Shown here piece after piece: positions 31,501 through 40,958 of a stretch of 64,000 nucleotides of DNA. Source of the stretch: Ancistrus triradiatus (taxonomy: Eukaryota; Chordata; Actinopteri; Siluriformes; Loricariidae); the NCBI GenBank assembly GCA_025084515.1, contig JAJAGP010001675.1, positions 1 to 64,000 of the forward strand. The letters are read 5' to 3'. The position numbers were made by a program, and so were the translations under genes. The notes beneath the pieces are model-generated. The model saw only the letters and a program-made list of their open reading frames with translations, searched no databases and was not told the origin of the DNA. Position 1 is the stretch's first letter; each line of letters starts with the position of its first letter.

Positions 31501-34316
31501 GAACAGGCCCTTCAGTCACTTAAAGGCCCTGTCGGCCTCCGGAGTCCAATTAAAAGGTGACTTGGTGGAGGTTAGTTGGGTCAGGGGTGTCGCCACTTTG
31601 CTATTGTCTCGTATGAAGCGACAGTAAAAGTTTGCAAACCCCAAAAATCATTGTAGTTCCTTCGGCCCCGGGGAAACGGGCCACTCTGCAACTGACCTGA
31701 TCTTGGCTGGGTCTGCTTTGATGCACCCTCTCTGAATGACGAAGCTGAGAAACTCTATGGTGCTCACATGAAACTCGCACTTCTCTGCTTTGACAAAGAG
31801 TTTGTTTTCCAGTAGATGGGACAGGATGAGGCAGACATGCCTGACGTGCTTCTCTTCAGTCCAGGAAAAAATAAGGATGTTGTCAAGGTAGACGAACACG
31901 AAGCAATTTATATGGTCTCTTAGAACGTCGTTTACTAGGGCTTGAAAAACTGCGGGGGCATTAGTGAGGCCAAAGGGCATTACCCTGTATTTGAAATGAC
32001 TCAGCAGACTGTTGAATGCAGTCTTCCACTCATCCCGAGTGCTATCAACTTCAAGATTGTTCAAGACAAATGTAATTTGACCAACAGTCCCTTGCAAACA
32101 TCTTGCATCATGCCACGCCCACTTTAACCACACCAATCTGGATGTGGATGTGGGGGACTTTCATTGGTGCTCGTCAGGGTCCCCAAGCTTACTCCTTTTG
32201 GGTGAAATGGACAGGAGTGGATAACGTGATTAGAGTCCCCACAATAGAAGTAGAGCCCAAGCTCTCTTCGTCTTGAGCGCTCCTGGTGGGTGAGCCTAGT
32301 GTGACCCAGCTGCATAGGTTCGGGCTCCCCGGGAGAGGCTGGGTCAGGTGCCGGAGGAAGAGATGTCTCTGCAGCAGTGGGTCTAGAGTGGGGACAGACG
32401 CTGGGTCCTTTCTAACCGGCGTTCATGGATTGCATTTGCATTTACATTTGCATTTATAGCATTTAGCAGATGCCCATATCCAATTGATACAATCTTACAA
32501 TCCAAGAAATTGTGGGTTAAGGACCTTGCTCAAGGACCCAACAGTGGCAGCTTGGCAGAGGTGGGATTTGAACCCGGGACCTTGTGGTCCATAGTCCAGT
32601 ACCTTACCCGCTAGGCTTCCACAGTCCTGGAGGCGTCGGTCTAGGCGAACAGCCAGGGCCACCGGAGCCTGGAGGTCAGGAGGCTTGTCACGGTCTGCTA
32701 ACTCGTCCTTGAGGCATTCGGACAACCCTTTCAGGAATGCCTCGCGCATGAGCAGATCTCTACGGAGTAGTCAGCAACTGACTGAGAGCCCTGGCGAAGG
32801 CTGATGAGGTAGTTCGACAGCAGTTTCCAATGGCTAGGGCAGTCAAAAACCGCCCTGAACCGTACGAGACTTCCTCAAAACCCCCTTCGGAGAGCGCAGC
32901 CTCAGCCCACATTAGGACCCTGTCCCGAAGCAGGCCAATAATGTAGTAGAACTTTCTGGCATCAGTGGCAAAGGCTGAGGGACGCTGCCTAAACTCCAGA
33001 TCACACTGCATTAGAAACACCCGGCACTTTCAAAGATCAGGGTTCGGGATTAGTGATGGGGGTCTCCACCCGTAGGCAGAGGCAAAAGGGTCCAGGTGGC
33101 AGGAGCATAGGACTGTGTCCAGTAGGAGTGTTCAGAGGGGGTATGGAGTCCCGAGTGCCATCGGAGCCTGGGGAGGTCTGGCTCATGTCGCTGAGATTGG
33201 AGGCCTGAAGAGAATGTACATACAGATGGTTAATTTTATTGTTAAGATTTGAAACCTGAGTATTGAGGGGCCTATTAGATTCAAGCAGGGTATTGAGTAA
33301 CTTGTCATACTGCGTCAACCACACCTCTTGTCGATTGAGCAGCATGCCGACTGATAATGGGTAGACTGCCTGAGAATCTGTGGATTCCATGTTGGTCAGA
33401 TCATTCTGTTAGGATGGGATCAGGGATCCCACAAGTAATTTTAGTAGGAACCCAAAATGCAGACCAACAGGCAGACAACAGACTATAGTCCAGGTTGCCG
33501 GCTAGTTTAGCCCAGGGAGCAAGCAACGGCTAAACAAAAAAGGAATGATTCAGGCAGAGTGTGGCGATGGAGTGCAACTTGTGCAACTTGGACCAGGAGC
33601 ACCCTTATATGCAGTAAAGGACCCAGGCTCTGACTGGAGAAACAGGCGAGATGAACCGGAGGCTAGAACAAAGGTAAAACGTAGTGTAAGCAAAAACACA
33701 AAAGCGAGAAAGCTAAGGCTAGGCTAATGCAAGGCTAAGGTTACACACTGAGACTGATGCAAATGCTAGGCTAGGCTAGGCTAGGCTAAAGACTATGGCA
33801 TAAATACCAGATGACGTTACGGGACGATCTGGTGAATTCTGGCAGAAAGCCCCGACATTTTATGCCATAGAGCTGAAGAGTGGAAATCAGGATCAGGTGT
33901 GCGATGAGCGGTGGAGTCAAGATGCGAAGACTAACAGCCAATGAATGTCTGTGGAAGCAAACCCCTAGTAGTGACACGAGGCACACTAACAACTCAGCGA
34001 TATCCTGTGGCTACATTACTTTCATACAAATATAAATATAATACATATAAAGTTTCATTCAATCTCAACAACTCCATAGCAGTGAGATTTTTTTTTTTGT
34101 CAGAGTGCATTTCTCTTATAGTACACTAAACAACATGAGACTGGCAGTGACTATAGACTATAACAATCACTTGCCTGAAGGCCACCAAAAAATTTTACAA
34201 CTAGTTTCTCCCCACAATAAAGTAAAAAAGAAAAGAAAATCTAGAGAAACAAATTGGATGTGATGGATGTAATGTATCCTCTGTGTTGCAGGATCAGGAT
34301 CATGACTGAATCATGA
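22550..34316 (+). CDS. Ig V-type membrane protein, paralog A (four exons)
   Basis: Exons: 22550-22592 (signal), 23950-24306 (V-type Ig), 29938-30040 (membrane), 34292-34316 (tail, stop TGA at 34314). Phases 1, 1 and 2 agree and the frame is open, giving about 175 residues. The signal is MGQVKIVFVFFSALG plus LLSETLCS. The Ig domain has C38 (VTLWC), W50 (IFWF), DTGFYYC with C111, and extra C64, C76 and C114. Sequons lie at N33 and N53. The membrane helix (about 138-160) has no charged residue and ends SLKRRNTHR; the tail IRIMTES has no ITIM or ITAM. Compared with gene B, the 42-base stalk exon is missing, lost where a transposon sits in intron 2; the frame survives. Introns are swollen by Tc1, LTR, MITE and gypsy insertions. 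I do not recognise a named mammalian ortholog; CD300/pIgR-like or NILT-like fish receptors are the nearest types in layout. Whether it is expressed across such introns is unknown. Confidence 0.75.
22787..23885. mobile_element. Tc1-like element with fold-back structure in intron 1 of gene A
   Basis: The left part on the + strand carries the terminus (CAGGCCTGAAACACATT) and an N-terminal helix-turn-helix reading MCKKMIEMFKNNVPQRNTRR (about 22977-23036). From about 23100 the remaining sequence is on the opposite strand: DDE-region fragments (23200-23400), a second helix-turn-helix (23640-23790) and the same 5' leader inverted (23800-23880). It is therefore a partial inverted duplication. All frames are broken. 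Confidence 0.7.
23950..24306 (+). other. Ig gene A, V-type domain exon
   Basis: 357 bases, phase 1 to phase 1, borders GGTTGCAG/GTTTGC and GAAAG/GTACAT. It encodes residues 15-133. About nine residues differ from the paralog exon at 45716-46072 (for example P25/T, E27/A, G71/S, K93/N, H102/N), out of about 119. Confidence 0.9.
24579..25968 (-). repeat. 3' LTR of the gag-only element
   Basis: Direct repeat partner of 27971-29326. Both start TGTTAYGARTCGCCATC and end GCCCGACCCCTTACA on the + strand. This copy carries the decayed version of the tRNA-like segment (24751-24831). Confidence 0.92.
26048..26410 (-). mobile_element. Two adjacent tRNA-derived SINE copies
   Basis: The minus strand near 26245 reads TGGTAGCTTAGCGGGTAA and then CGTTCAAATCCC, matching the A and B boxes of a tRNA-type RNA polymerase III promoter. 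The body TAAGGGCCTTGCTCAAGGA and the tail CATTTACATTTACA repeats follow toward 26048. A second, shorter copy with its own B box follows at 26252-26410. A third copy is at 32431-32628. Confidence 0.85.
26925..27228. repeat. 81-base tandem repeat inside the gag region
   Basis: Nearly four copies with GGGGTCAA, GCGAGCTCTGGAACGGAGC, GTAGTTGCTCAGGTTCGAAG and CTAGGYGGYGCTAAGTGCCC. It lies in the interior of the gag-only LTR element. Confidence 0.85.
27225..27986 (-). pseudogene. Retroelement gag-like open frame
   Basis: A 253-codon frame just after the 5' LTR. The central part (WSMDEYVEEFCAAVSESG and ERGLDDGLENELLPFLP, then TLCDLAIHTDALIRSKTRE) matches the pattern of the gag/capsid-type domain of Ty3/gypsy elements, in which a helical segment ends in a GL.-.L.-.L motif. 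No zinc knuckle, protease or reverse transcriptase follows: the next part of the interior is Pro/Ser-rich frames and tandem repeats. Family role: assembly of the element's particle. The frame itself is open, so the element may have moved fairly recently with help in trans. I call it a pseudogene only because the element lacks pol. Confidence 0.65.
27971..29326 (-). repeat. 5' LTR of the gag-only element
   Basis: Partner of 24579-25968. It contains at 28141-28220 a well-preserved tRNA-like segment. The two LTRs differ by small indels and many substitutions, so the insertion is not very recent. Confidence 0.92.
28141..28220 (-). ncRNA. tRNA-like RNA polymerase III unit inside the LTR
   Basis: The minus strand contains TGGCCGAGTGGG, a perfect match to the A-box consensus, and GGTTCGATCC, a match to the B box, about 45 bases apart. 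The ends CTTCAGTGGC and GCCACTGAAG are complementary over 10 bases, and an internal stem TGGGTT...AACCCA is present. Three bases beyond the 3' end is TTTTT, a typical polymerase III terminator. I could not fit a canonical cloverleaf; the T-arm is one pair short. The paired LTR (24751-24831) has changes in both boxes. Confidence 0.5.
29938..30040 (+). other. Ig gene A, membrane exon
   Basis: Borders TTCTTTAAG/GTGTTG and CACAG/GTAAAA, phase 1 to phase 2. It encodes GVDVFFMLTAIFGAVIVILL and CILIFMSLKRRNTH, a single hydrophobic helix with a basic stop-transfer end. It matches gene B's exon at 46298-46394 with six extra bases (ACACAC) near the 3' end. Confidence 0.88.
30555..31130 (-). pseudogene. 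Ty3/gypsy integrase C-terminal fragment
   Basis: A 191-codon frame whose middle reads YTPGQSVWLSAQNIPL, then SRKLAPCFIGPFPIEKVI and HIHPMFHISQLKPV, the conserved end of gypsy integrases (GPF/Y region). The catalytic core (H-H-C-C and D-D-E) is absent, removed by the deletion between this and the reverse transcriptase part. The last residues run into the 3' LTR. Confidence 0.8.
31648..32136 (-). pseudogene. Ty3/gypsy reverse transcriptase fragment
   Basis: A 162-codon open frame with FGLTNAPAVFQALVNDVL, then VFVYLDNILIFS, then HLLENKLFVKAEKCEFH and GCIKADPAKIRSVAEWP. The active-site box is YLDN where the family has YxDD, so the second catalytic Asp is lost. The N-terminal fingers and the RNase H domain are missing. 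The order and spacing of the retained motifs fit Ty3/gypsy pol. Confidence 0.85.
32124..33390 (-). pseudogene. Ty3/gypsy gag remnant
   Basis: Pieces in several frames: an N-terminal part (33037-33390) with a Leu-rich helix, a capsid-like part (32495-33020) with LRDRVLMWAEAAL and LKDELADRDKPPDLQAPVAL, and a zinc-knuckle part (32124-32315) reading LYFYCGDSNHVIHSCPFHP. In the knuckle the first cysteine of the usual C-x2-C-x4-H-x4-C is Tyr. A SINE (32431-32628) interrupts the capsid part. The protein cannot be produced. Confidence 0.75.
32431..32628 (-). mobile_element. tRNA-derived SINE inside the gypsy gag
   Basis: Same family as 26048-26410. The minus strand starts with TGGAAGCCTAGCGGGTAAGG, continues with GGGTTCAAATCCC and ends with CATTTGCATTTACATTTGCA repeats. 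The A and B boxes are close to consensus. Confidence 0.85.
34292..34316 (+). other. Ig gene A, terminal coding exon
   Basis: The acceptor GTGTTGCAG is followed by GATCAGGATCATGACTGAAT and a stop. Read in phase 2 it gives RIRIMTES and then TGA. The corresponding gene B exon ends (T)KS and stop at the homologous place (TCATGA in both), which supports the exon call. Confidence 0.65.
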
Positions 34317-34514
34317 GTGAACGTGAATTTCACTGCTCTAGAGTCTTCGGAGAAACACAAAAACAGAGCCGGAAGAAATTAGGAGATGGCTGATTGACAT
34401 GGTTTAAATATTTCTGTCACAGTACCTTTGTAACATAAGTAACATGCGTACATACTGTCATCTTTTTTTTTTCTCTTTCTCAAAGCATGTACATACATGC
34501 ATATACAGGCTCTA

Positions 34515-35180
34515 TGTTACGGTTCGCCATGTTTAAAGGAAATGACGAATCGCAAAAACTGAAAAGTAAGGGTTGGGACCAAAATGAAGTTAGCTCCAGG
34601 TGGTATTAATGAACTGAAATGAACAAATGAAATAAAACAATAATTAATAAAATACAAATAAATAAAGAAAAAGAAAAACTGAGCTTCTGTGTGAAAGGCA
34701 AAGATCAGCGAATCTGCTGATTGCACACCGAAGCCCAAGACCGCGCTGCTGAGAGTGAGAGAGAGGAACGTGGGGGAAGGGGGGAATCCCTCGCGCACGC
34801 CAGCCCAGGGAAAACGGGGGGCGCGGAGCCGAGCGCGTGTGCGGTTCGGGCACAGCACTGAACGAGCCTGTGTAGGGAGCGCAGGCGCACAACGACCGGT
34901 AGCATCAGGTGGCGTGAGTAAGAAGAAGGAAGCGGGAGATCGTGGTAGAATAAAAGAAAAGCGAAAAGCTTCCCCTACGCTAAATCTACTTCCCTAATAA
35001 ACCAGGTTACATCATGCCTCCCGGCGCTACGGGAACTGAACCCCTTAGCAGGCCCAGTCCGTCCTCTCTCCCCGACAAAATAATAAAACAAAACGAAAAG
35101 CGCGGGGGCTCTTTAACAGAGCGTGAGATGGGTGAGGTCTTCACAAAAGGGTTCACAAACTTTCAAGAACCACGGCATAT
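34515..35180. mobile_element. LTR plus adjoining sequence of a retroelement related to the gag-only family
   Basis: It begins TGTTACGGTTCGCCATG, like the LTRs at 24579 and 27971, and plausibly ends GGTTACA at 35009. 35010-35180 would be a remnant of the interior. The GC-rich middle (34740-34900) has no tRNA-like segment. No partner LTR is present, so this is a truncated or recombined copy. Confidence 0.55.
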
Positions 35181-35183
35181 ACA

Positions 35184-36703
35184 GTCGTATGAAAAAGTTT
35201 GGGCACCTCTGATAATTTTCATGATTTTAGTTTATAAATCATTGGTTGTTCAGATCAGCAACTTGAGTTAAATATATCATATAGCAGATGAACACCGTGA
35301 TATTTGAGAAGTGAAATGAAGTTTATAGGATTTACAGAAAGTGTGCAGTAATTATTCATACAAAATTAGGCAGGTGCATAAATTTGGGCACCCCAACAGA
35401 AAAATTACATCATTATTTAGTAGATCCTCCTTTTGTAGAAATAACAGCCGCTAAACGCTTCCTACAGCTTCCAGTCTGGATTCTGGTTGAAGGTGCTTTG
35501 GACCATTCTTCTTTAGAAACATCTCCAGTTCAGTCAGGTTTGATGGTTTCCGAGCATGGACAGCTCACATTTGTCTAGGGACTGAGATGGCCATTCCAGA
35601 ATGTTGTACTGGTTCCTCTGCATGAATGCCTTAGTAGATTTTGAGCAGGGTTTTGGGTCGTTGGCCTCGGTGCAACTTTGTCACTGATTCTTGAACATTG
35701 TTCTCAAGAATCTGGAGATATTAACTGGAATATGCGATCCTCAACTTTAACAAGATTCCTAGTACCTGCACTGGCCACACAGTCCCGCAGCCTGATGGAA
35801 CCGCTACCAAATTTTACTGTGGGTAGCAAATGTTTGTCTTGGGATGTGTGCCGCTCCTTGTTATGTCCAAATAACTCAATTTTAGTTTCATCAGTACACA
35901 GCACTTTATTCCAAAATGAAGCTGGATTGTCCAAATGTGCTGTAGCACACCTCAAGTGACTGTGGCGTGTCTGCAGAAAAGGCTTCTTCTGCATTACTCT
36001 CCCATACAGCCTCTCCTTGTGCAAAGTGTGCTGTATAGTTGAACGATGATTAGTGACACCATCTGCAGCAAGATGAGGTTGTAGGTCTTTGAAGGTGGTC
36101 TGTGGCTTGACTATGACTGTTCTCACCATCCTTCGCCTCTGCCTATCTGAGATTCTTCTTGGTCTGCCACTTCGGGAGTTCCTTAACTAGAACTGTGTCT
36201 GTGGTCTTCCATTGCGTCACTATGTTCCTCACAGTGGAAACTGACAGCTGAAATCTCTGAGAGAGCTTTTCCCTTTCCCTGAACCATGATGTTGAACAAC
36301 CTTTGTTTTCAGGCCATTTGAAGTTGTTCTGAGGCTCCCATGTTGCCACTCTTCAGAGAAGATGCAAAGAGGAGAAAAACTTCCAATTGGCCACCTTAAC
36401 ACTTTCTCATAGTTGGATTCACTTGTGTATGTAGATCAAGGGTCAATGAGCTTACAAAACAAATTTTGTGTTCCAATATTTAGTGCTAAAGGTATTCAAA
36501 TGACAAGGGTGCCAAAATTTATGCACCTGCCTAATTTTGTTTGAATAATTACTGCACACTTTCTGTAAAACCTATAAACTTAATTTCACTTCTGAAATAT
36601 CACGGTGTTCATCTGCTATATGATATATTTACCTGAAACTGCTGAGCTGGACAACCAATGATTTATAAAGAAAAATCATGAAAATTATCAGGGGTGCCCA
36701 AAC

Positions 36704-36706
<3 letters not shown>
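35184..36706 (-). mobile_element. Tc1-like transposon with long inverted repeats
   Basis: The termini of about 200 bases are inverted copies: TGAAAAAGTTTGGGCACC near 35190 and GGGTGCCCAAACTTTTT near 36690, with CACGGTGTTCATCTGC, TTACAGAAAGTGTGCAGTAA and TAGGCAGGTGCATAAATT also present on both sides. The interior carries a broken transposase on the minus strand. Length (1.52 kb) is close to an autonomous element of the group. Confidence 0.9.
35704..36349 (-). pseudogene. Tc1-like transposase pseudogene
   Basis: The N-terminal frame (36143-36349) has the helix-turn-helix part with LSQRFQLSVSTVRNIVTQWK. The next frame (35704-36129) reads KPLxTxxDLQPHL-like sequence, then NHRSTIQHTLHKERLYGR, KKPFLQTRHSHLRCA and LCTDETKIELFGHNK, which carries the first catalytic Asp in TDETK. 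The last third (second Asp and Glu) lies at 35400-35700 with stops and frameshifts. One break separates the first two frames near 36135. It is not functional. Confidence 0.85.
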
Positions 36707-36784
<78 letters not shown>

Positions 36785-37140
36785 GAAAATTACCAAACCT
36801 CTTTCATCTTTTCTAAGTCGGAGACCTTGCACAATCAGTGACTGACGAAAAACACTGTATATGTATAAAACCCAGTATATATGTATATATATACATATAT
36901 ACTGGGTTTTATACATATACAGTGTTTTTCGTCAGTCACTGATTGTGCAAGGTCTCCGACTTAGAAAGATGAAAGAGGTTGGTAATTTTCATCATAGGTA
37001 CACTTCAACTATGAGAGACAAAATGAGAAAAAAAAATCCAGGAAATCACATTGTAGAGGATTTTTTAAGAATTTAATTGTAAATCATGGTGGAAAATAAG
37101 TATTTGGTCACCCACAAACAAGCAAGATTTCTTTTCCTAA
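36707..37140. repeat. (TA)n tract and near-perfect palindrome of Tc1 ends
   Basis: A TA microsatellite (36712-36782) is followed by two inverted arms of about 106 bases (36783-36888 and 36889-36994) that differ by about two single-base changes. The arms are the terminal sequence of the Tc1-like family also seen at 6104 and 19978 (TCAGTCACTGATTGTGCAAG, CTTAGAAAGATGAAAGAGG). The right arm continues into that element's leader to about 37140. Confidence 0.9.
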
Positions 37141-38700
37141 GAACAATTCTATTTGAAAAAAGAAACAAAGAAAAAAAGAACTAGAAAAGATGTCTAGTGA
37201 GGGGAGAATTTTTATTTTATTTTTGTACTGTGGTTTCTCCTTTTGTACCTCAAAAAAGATTTATTTTCCTAATGTTAAGGCAAACTTTGTTACTATTCCA
37301 TTGTTTCTAAACAAAAATGTTGATTGTGATAATAAAGTATTTTGTTGTCACGTACAATGTTTGGCGAAATTCTATCCCAGGTCTTTTGGATCTTTTGGAT
37401 CTATGAAGCTCAAATATTAAAAAGTATCAGTATCGGTATCAATATCGGCGATACTGGCCCTGCATTTACTTGGTATCGGATCGATACCAAAATTCCCGGT
37501 ATCGCCCACCTCTACTTTCTGCGGTTGTTAAAGTTCGCACAGCCCGTGATATAGAGTCAATCCAGTTCCTTTCTCCGCTACAGCAGGGGGCGGTAATAGA
37601 CTTTTTCCTAATTCTAATTCATAATTCTAAATAGTAAAGTTAAATGTCCGCGTCCTTAATAAATTACAGTGTAATCACATGTGCACCACATAGGGTACAA
37701 AGCCAGTATATCATCCTCGGTATATTGTGCACTTATGTAGTGATTGTCAGTATTTGGGATTAATCCTGCTGAGGTTCTGCTGATGAATAAATGGTGTTGT
37801 TGCGAATAAAAGATGCAGGACAGATTTAGAGTGAACTTTAGTAAACTGAGAATGAAGCTTGTGAAGAGTCAGAGAAACTCCAAAAAGAATATCCTTATAA
37901 TTCCTGTTTATTTTGTGTCCAGCTTGTGTATTCAGGTAAGTTTGATTTAAACTAACGTTTATATTAATTATATTATAAATCGCATTAAGTGTTACATACG
38001 ATTTTATTTTCTGCACTCTTAAAATTGAAATCGCAGGATGTCAGCAGCTTTCCATCTCTTGTTTTTGTCATTTAGATAATTAATGGCATCTGAAAGATGT
38101 ACTGACAATTTATTTAGTCTGCAGAATTTAATACATAGTTAATCAAACCCTTAAGTTTTGAGACCTTACAAAATATGAAATTGCGCTTGTTCGTCAGCAG
38201 AGGGCAGTCGTAGCTCTGATTTTAGTTCTTTCTTCACATTCTAGTGAATTGCTGCGAAAATATTTCTAAATTAATTAATCGTTTAAGAGAAGTTTGGTTG
38301 CGATAATTTTGATGACTCTAAAGCTGGTTTCAGCATGTTCCAGAAAAATATATTTTCTTTATAAATAGCATTGTAAGGCACATCAAGTGCTTTTGGTGTC
38401 GTAGCTCCAGAGTTACTGATTTGTTTCTCAGCCTCGGTATCTCTATTGTTGCTCTGTGCTGAGTTTGACATGTTCTCCCCCATGCCCTCTATGTTGGCTG
38501 CTCTCCAACTATTTTAGCTATAGTACCAATATTCAGTGAAGGTTAAGCGAAGTACACTTTAAAGGACTACAGATATATAGTTGTATATGTTATGTGGTAT
38601 ATATTAAAACAGAGCTCTTTACATTTAAAAAAAATAAACATACGGTTTAGCATGGGAGAAAAACGACCCCCTTCAGAGAGAAACCACATGTTCTTTCATT
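37141..38700. other. No gene recognised
   Basis: A/T-rich sequence upstream of the MHC-type promoter module. It may contain further promoter or decayed exon sequence of the lost MHC copy, but I could not support any. Confidence 0.5.
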
Positions 38701-38722
38701 AGACTGCCCATGACGTTTCCTA

Positions 38723-38762
38723 TGCCACATAGAAACTGATGACGCGACTGAAATCTGATTGG
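38723..38762 (+). promoter_or_regulatory. MHC class I-type X1/X2-Y module without a gene
   Basis: CATAGAAAC-TGATGACG (X1-like with X2/CRE at 38737-38744) and CTGATTGG (Y box, inverted CCAAT, 38755-38762), ten bases apart. The same order, TAGTAAC-TGATGACG then CTGATTGG, occurs upstream of the MHC leader at 53535. These boxes are bound by RFX, CREB/ATF and NF-Y, which recruit NLRC5/CIITA (established for MHC genes). Downstream, ATGGATGTATAA at about 38893 could be the decayed leader start; it meets a stop at once. Confidence 0.6.
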
Positions 38763-39199
38763 ACAAACTGAAGCAAGCTCGTTCTGAACTTTGTAAAGTT
38801 TGTTTTTTTTTTTAAAGTAGAGGATTATTTATCCTACTAAAGTCTATTAGTTGCTTTATTGAACGCTTTTAATCGCGTTTTGCTCAAAATTGTAATGGAT
38901 GTATAACGTAATGACGTAATGTATAACGTGCTTTCCGTTTGCTGTTTGTTTACATCTTGATCAAGAGCTAGTAAAAGTCTGAAAAAGCGGATCTGTATCA
39001 CCAACTTTACTTAAATTTACACAGCAGAACTTGACCTCTGTTCCACACTGCTGATTTTTTTTTAATTATTAACAATAAGATTACTGAAATTTGCAAATGA
39101 CATCAGCCAAGACCCTTCATTCTGTACTTAAAACGCTTTAGCAGCACTGGGACTTCGCATTAGAAATGATCCTAAAAGCCTTCGGTTTATTTTGATAGT

Positions 39200-40665
39200 T
39201 TCCTATGGAGTGAGATCGCTATCTTTAATAACGGAGCGCAAATTCACTTCAAATGGAATGAAAACAGGAAGTGCATGCTTCCAACACGGCAGCGCGTTTC
39301 ATTCTGTGCGCGTTTCATAGATAAAAACCGGAAATACGTCAGAGGTCAAGGCTTGGTAGATCATTACTGGACGTATGGATTGCAAAATATCGCTAAAGGA
39401 AATCGGCAGGAAAGAATAATATAGAGATTAATGTAAAATGCAGTAAAGAAGATACTAAATGCATCATTAAAGCTAAAATGAAGAATAAATGGCCAAATCT
39501 ATGGGCACAGAACAGACTGGAAGACAGTTTTATCATATTAAAAGTAAAGTTGGAAAGGGCAGGCATACAAAATGAAGTAAGCAAGAAGAGAGCATATTAT
39601 CAAGAATGTGATCTATACATACAGGGTTAAATAGCAGCTTGTTTTAATGAAGAAACATTTTGAGGGCAACTGTGAATACTGTAATAATCAAGTAACTGTC
39701 AAACACGTAATCCTTCATTGTCCTAAATATTATCCAGCCAGACAATGATTAATTTCATATCTCGAGGAAAATCAAATTAGAATGGAATTACATGACATAT
39801 ATCAAAAGTTTGGACACTCCTTATCAAATGTTTGCTGATTTTCTAAGCTAAATAAGCTAGCCTAACCTCTACATAAAGCAATAGTATGGCATATTTGTTC
39901 AAATGTTTAATGCACAGTATTTATTTCCTGAATTGAACATGTTGGAAGAACATAATATAAAATGTGACTTGGACAGATCAGGACACCCTGTCAGTCAGAA
40001 CTTGGGAACTCCTTGACAGAAACTACAGGGAATCAATAGGTGCCCAAATCTTTGCACTTGCAGCATTTTATGTTATTTTCTCCCCAGTATGTTAAATTCA
40101 GCAAATCAGTGATGGTATTACATTAAAATTTAGACCTGTTTCCATTTTGACTTTAGAACGATCTTCCCAATTGTCAGGCCTGGAGTGTGAACATGTGGTT
40201 TGATGTAAAGATGTCTGAAATAACTATGCATTCTCAGCAGATATAATGTATTTGAGATTATGTGCATCTCTGTCGATTTCTGGAAGCTGTGCAGAGAACT
40301 GGCTGGCCATCATGGTATGGTCCTTCGTTTTAATTCATTTCCAACTTTACTTTTAATATTATTAAACTGTCTTCCAGTCTGTTGTGTGCCCATGGATTTT
40401 GCCATTTATCCTTCATTTTAACTTTAATAATGCTTTTAGTATCTTCTTTTCTACATTTTACATTAATCTCTATATTATTCTTTCCTGCCGATTTCCTGTA
40501 GCGACATCTTGCAATCGATAGTTCCAGTAATAATCTACCAAGCCTTGACCTCTGAAGTATTTTTGGTTTTTATCTACGAAACGCGCTGCCACGTTGGAAG
40601 CGTGCACTTCTTGTTTTTGCTCGATTTAAAGTGATTTTTTGTTCCCTTATTAAAAATAGCGATCT
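39200..40665. mobile_element. Fold-back element with arms of about 350 bp
   Basis: 39200-39560 and 40335-40665 are inverted copies. Landmarks are GAGATCGCTAT / ATAGCGATCTC, GAGGTCAAGGCTTGGTAGAT / ATCTACCAAGCCTTGACCTC, AGACTGGAAGACAGTTT / AAACTGTCTTCCAGTCT, and GAAATCGGCAGGAAAGAATA / TATTCTTTCCTGCCGATTTC. The loop of about 770 bases has no clear gene. The arms differ by a fair number of changes, so the structure is old. Confidence 0.85.
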
Positions 40666-40958
40666 CATAGTTTCCCTGCTAAAATAGCAAAGACTAGCAT
40701 ATGTTGTGTTTTGGACACCTGGTCAATCAGCAAGATCCTGAAGATCATTCAAGTTCACCAGTTAAACCACCACCAAAGCGGCACTAACCACCATAAACAA
40801 ACCTGGACAAACATTGAACTCGTATAGTCTCACTAACTGACCAGCATACCAACATCCAAAACGTAACATAGGCTGTTTAATTTGGGTCTTTGGTGAGATA
40901 TTGAACCTTTACTGTCTCTACTGCTCTTTGATATTAAATAAAATATATTGATAGATTA

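Larger units (their letters stand above)
30071..33867 (-). mobile_element. Ty3/gypsy LTR retrotransposon, defective, in the last intron of gene A
   Basis: LTR-like repeats at about 30071-30663 and 33407-33867 share AGTAGGAACCCAAAAT, GAGAAACAGGCGRGATGAAC, AGCTAAGGCTAGGCTAA and GATCTGGTGAATTCTGG. Between them the minus strand carries gag, part of reverse transcriptase and the integrase C-terminus in that order, with a large deletion covering RNase H and the integrase core. Next to the left LTR is a purine tract (GGAGGGGAGGGGTAA on the minus strand). I found no clear target duplication, so the outer limits are approximate. Confidence 0.8.

Noticed and set aside
34755..34997. 80-codon Arg/Gly-rich frame
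   Set aside because: It sits inside the GC-rich part of an LTR and is open by composition on both strands.
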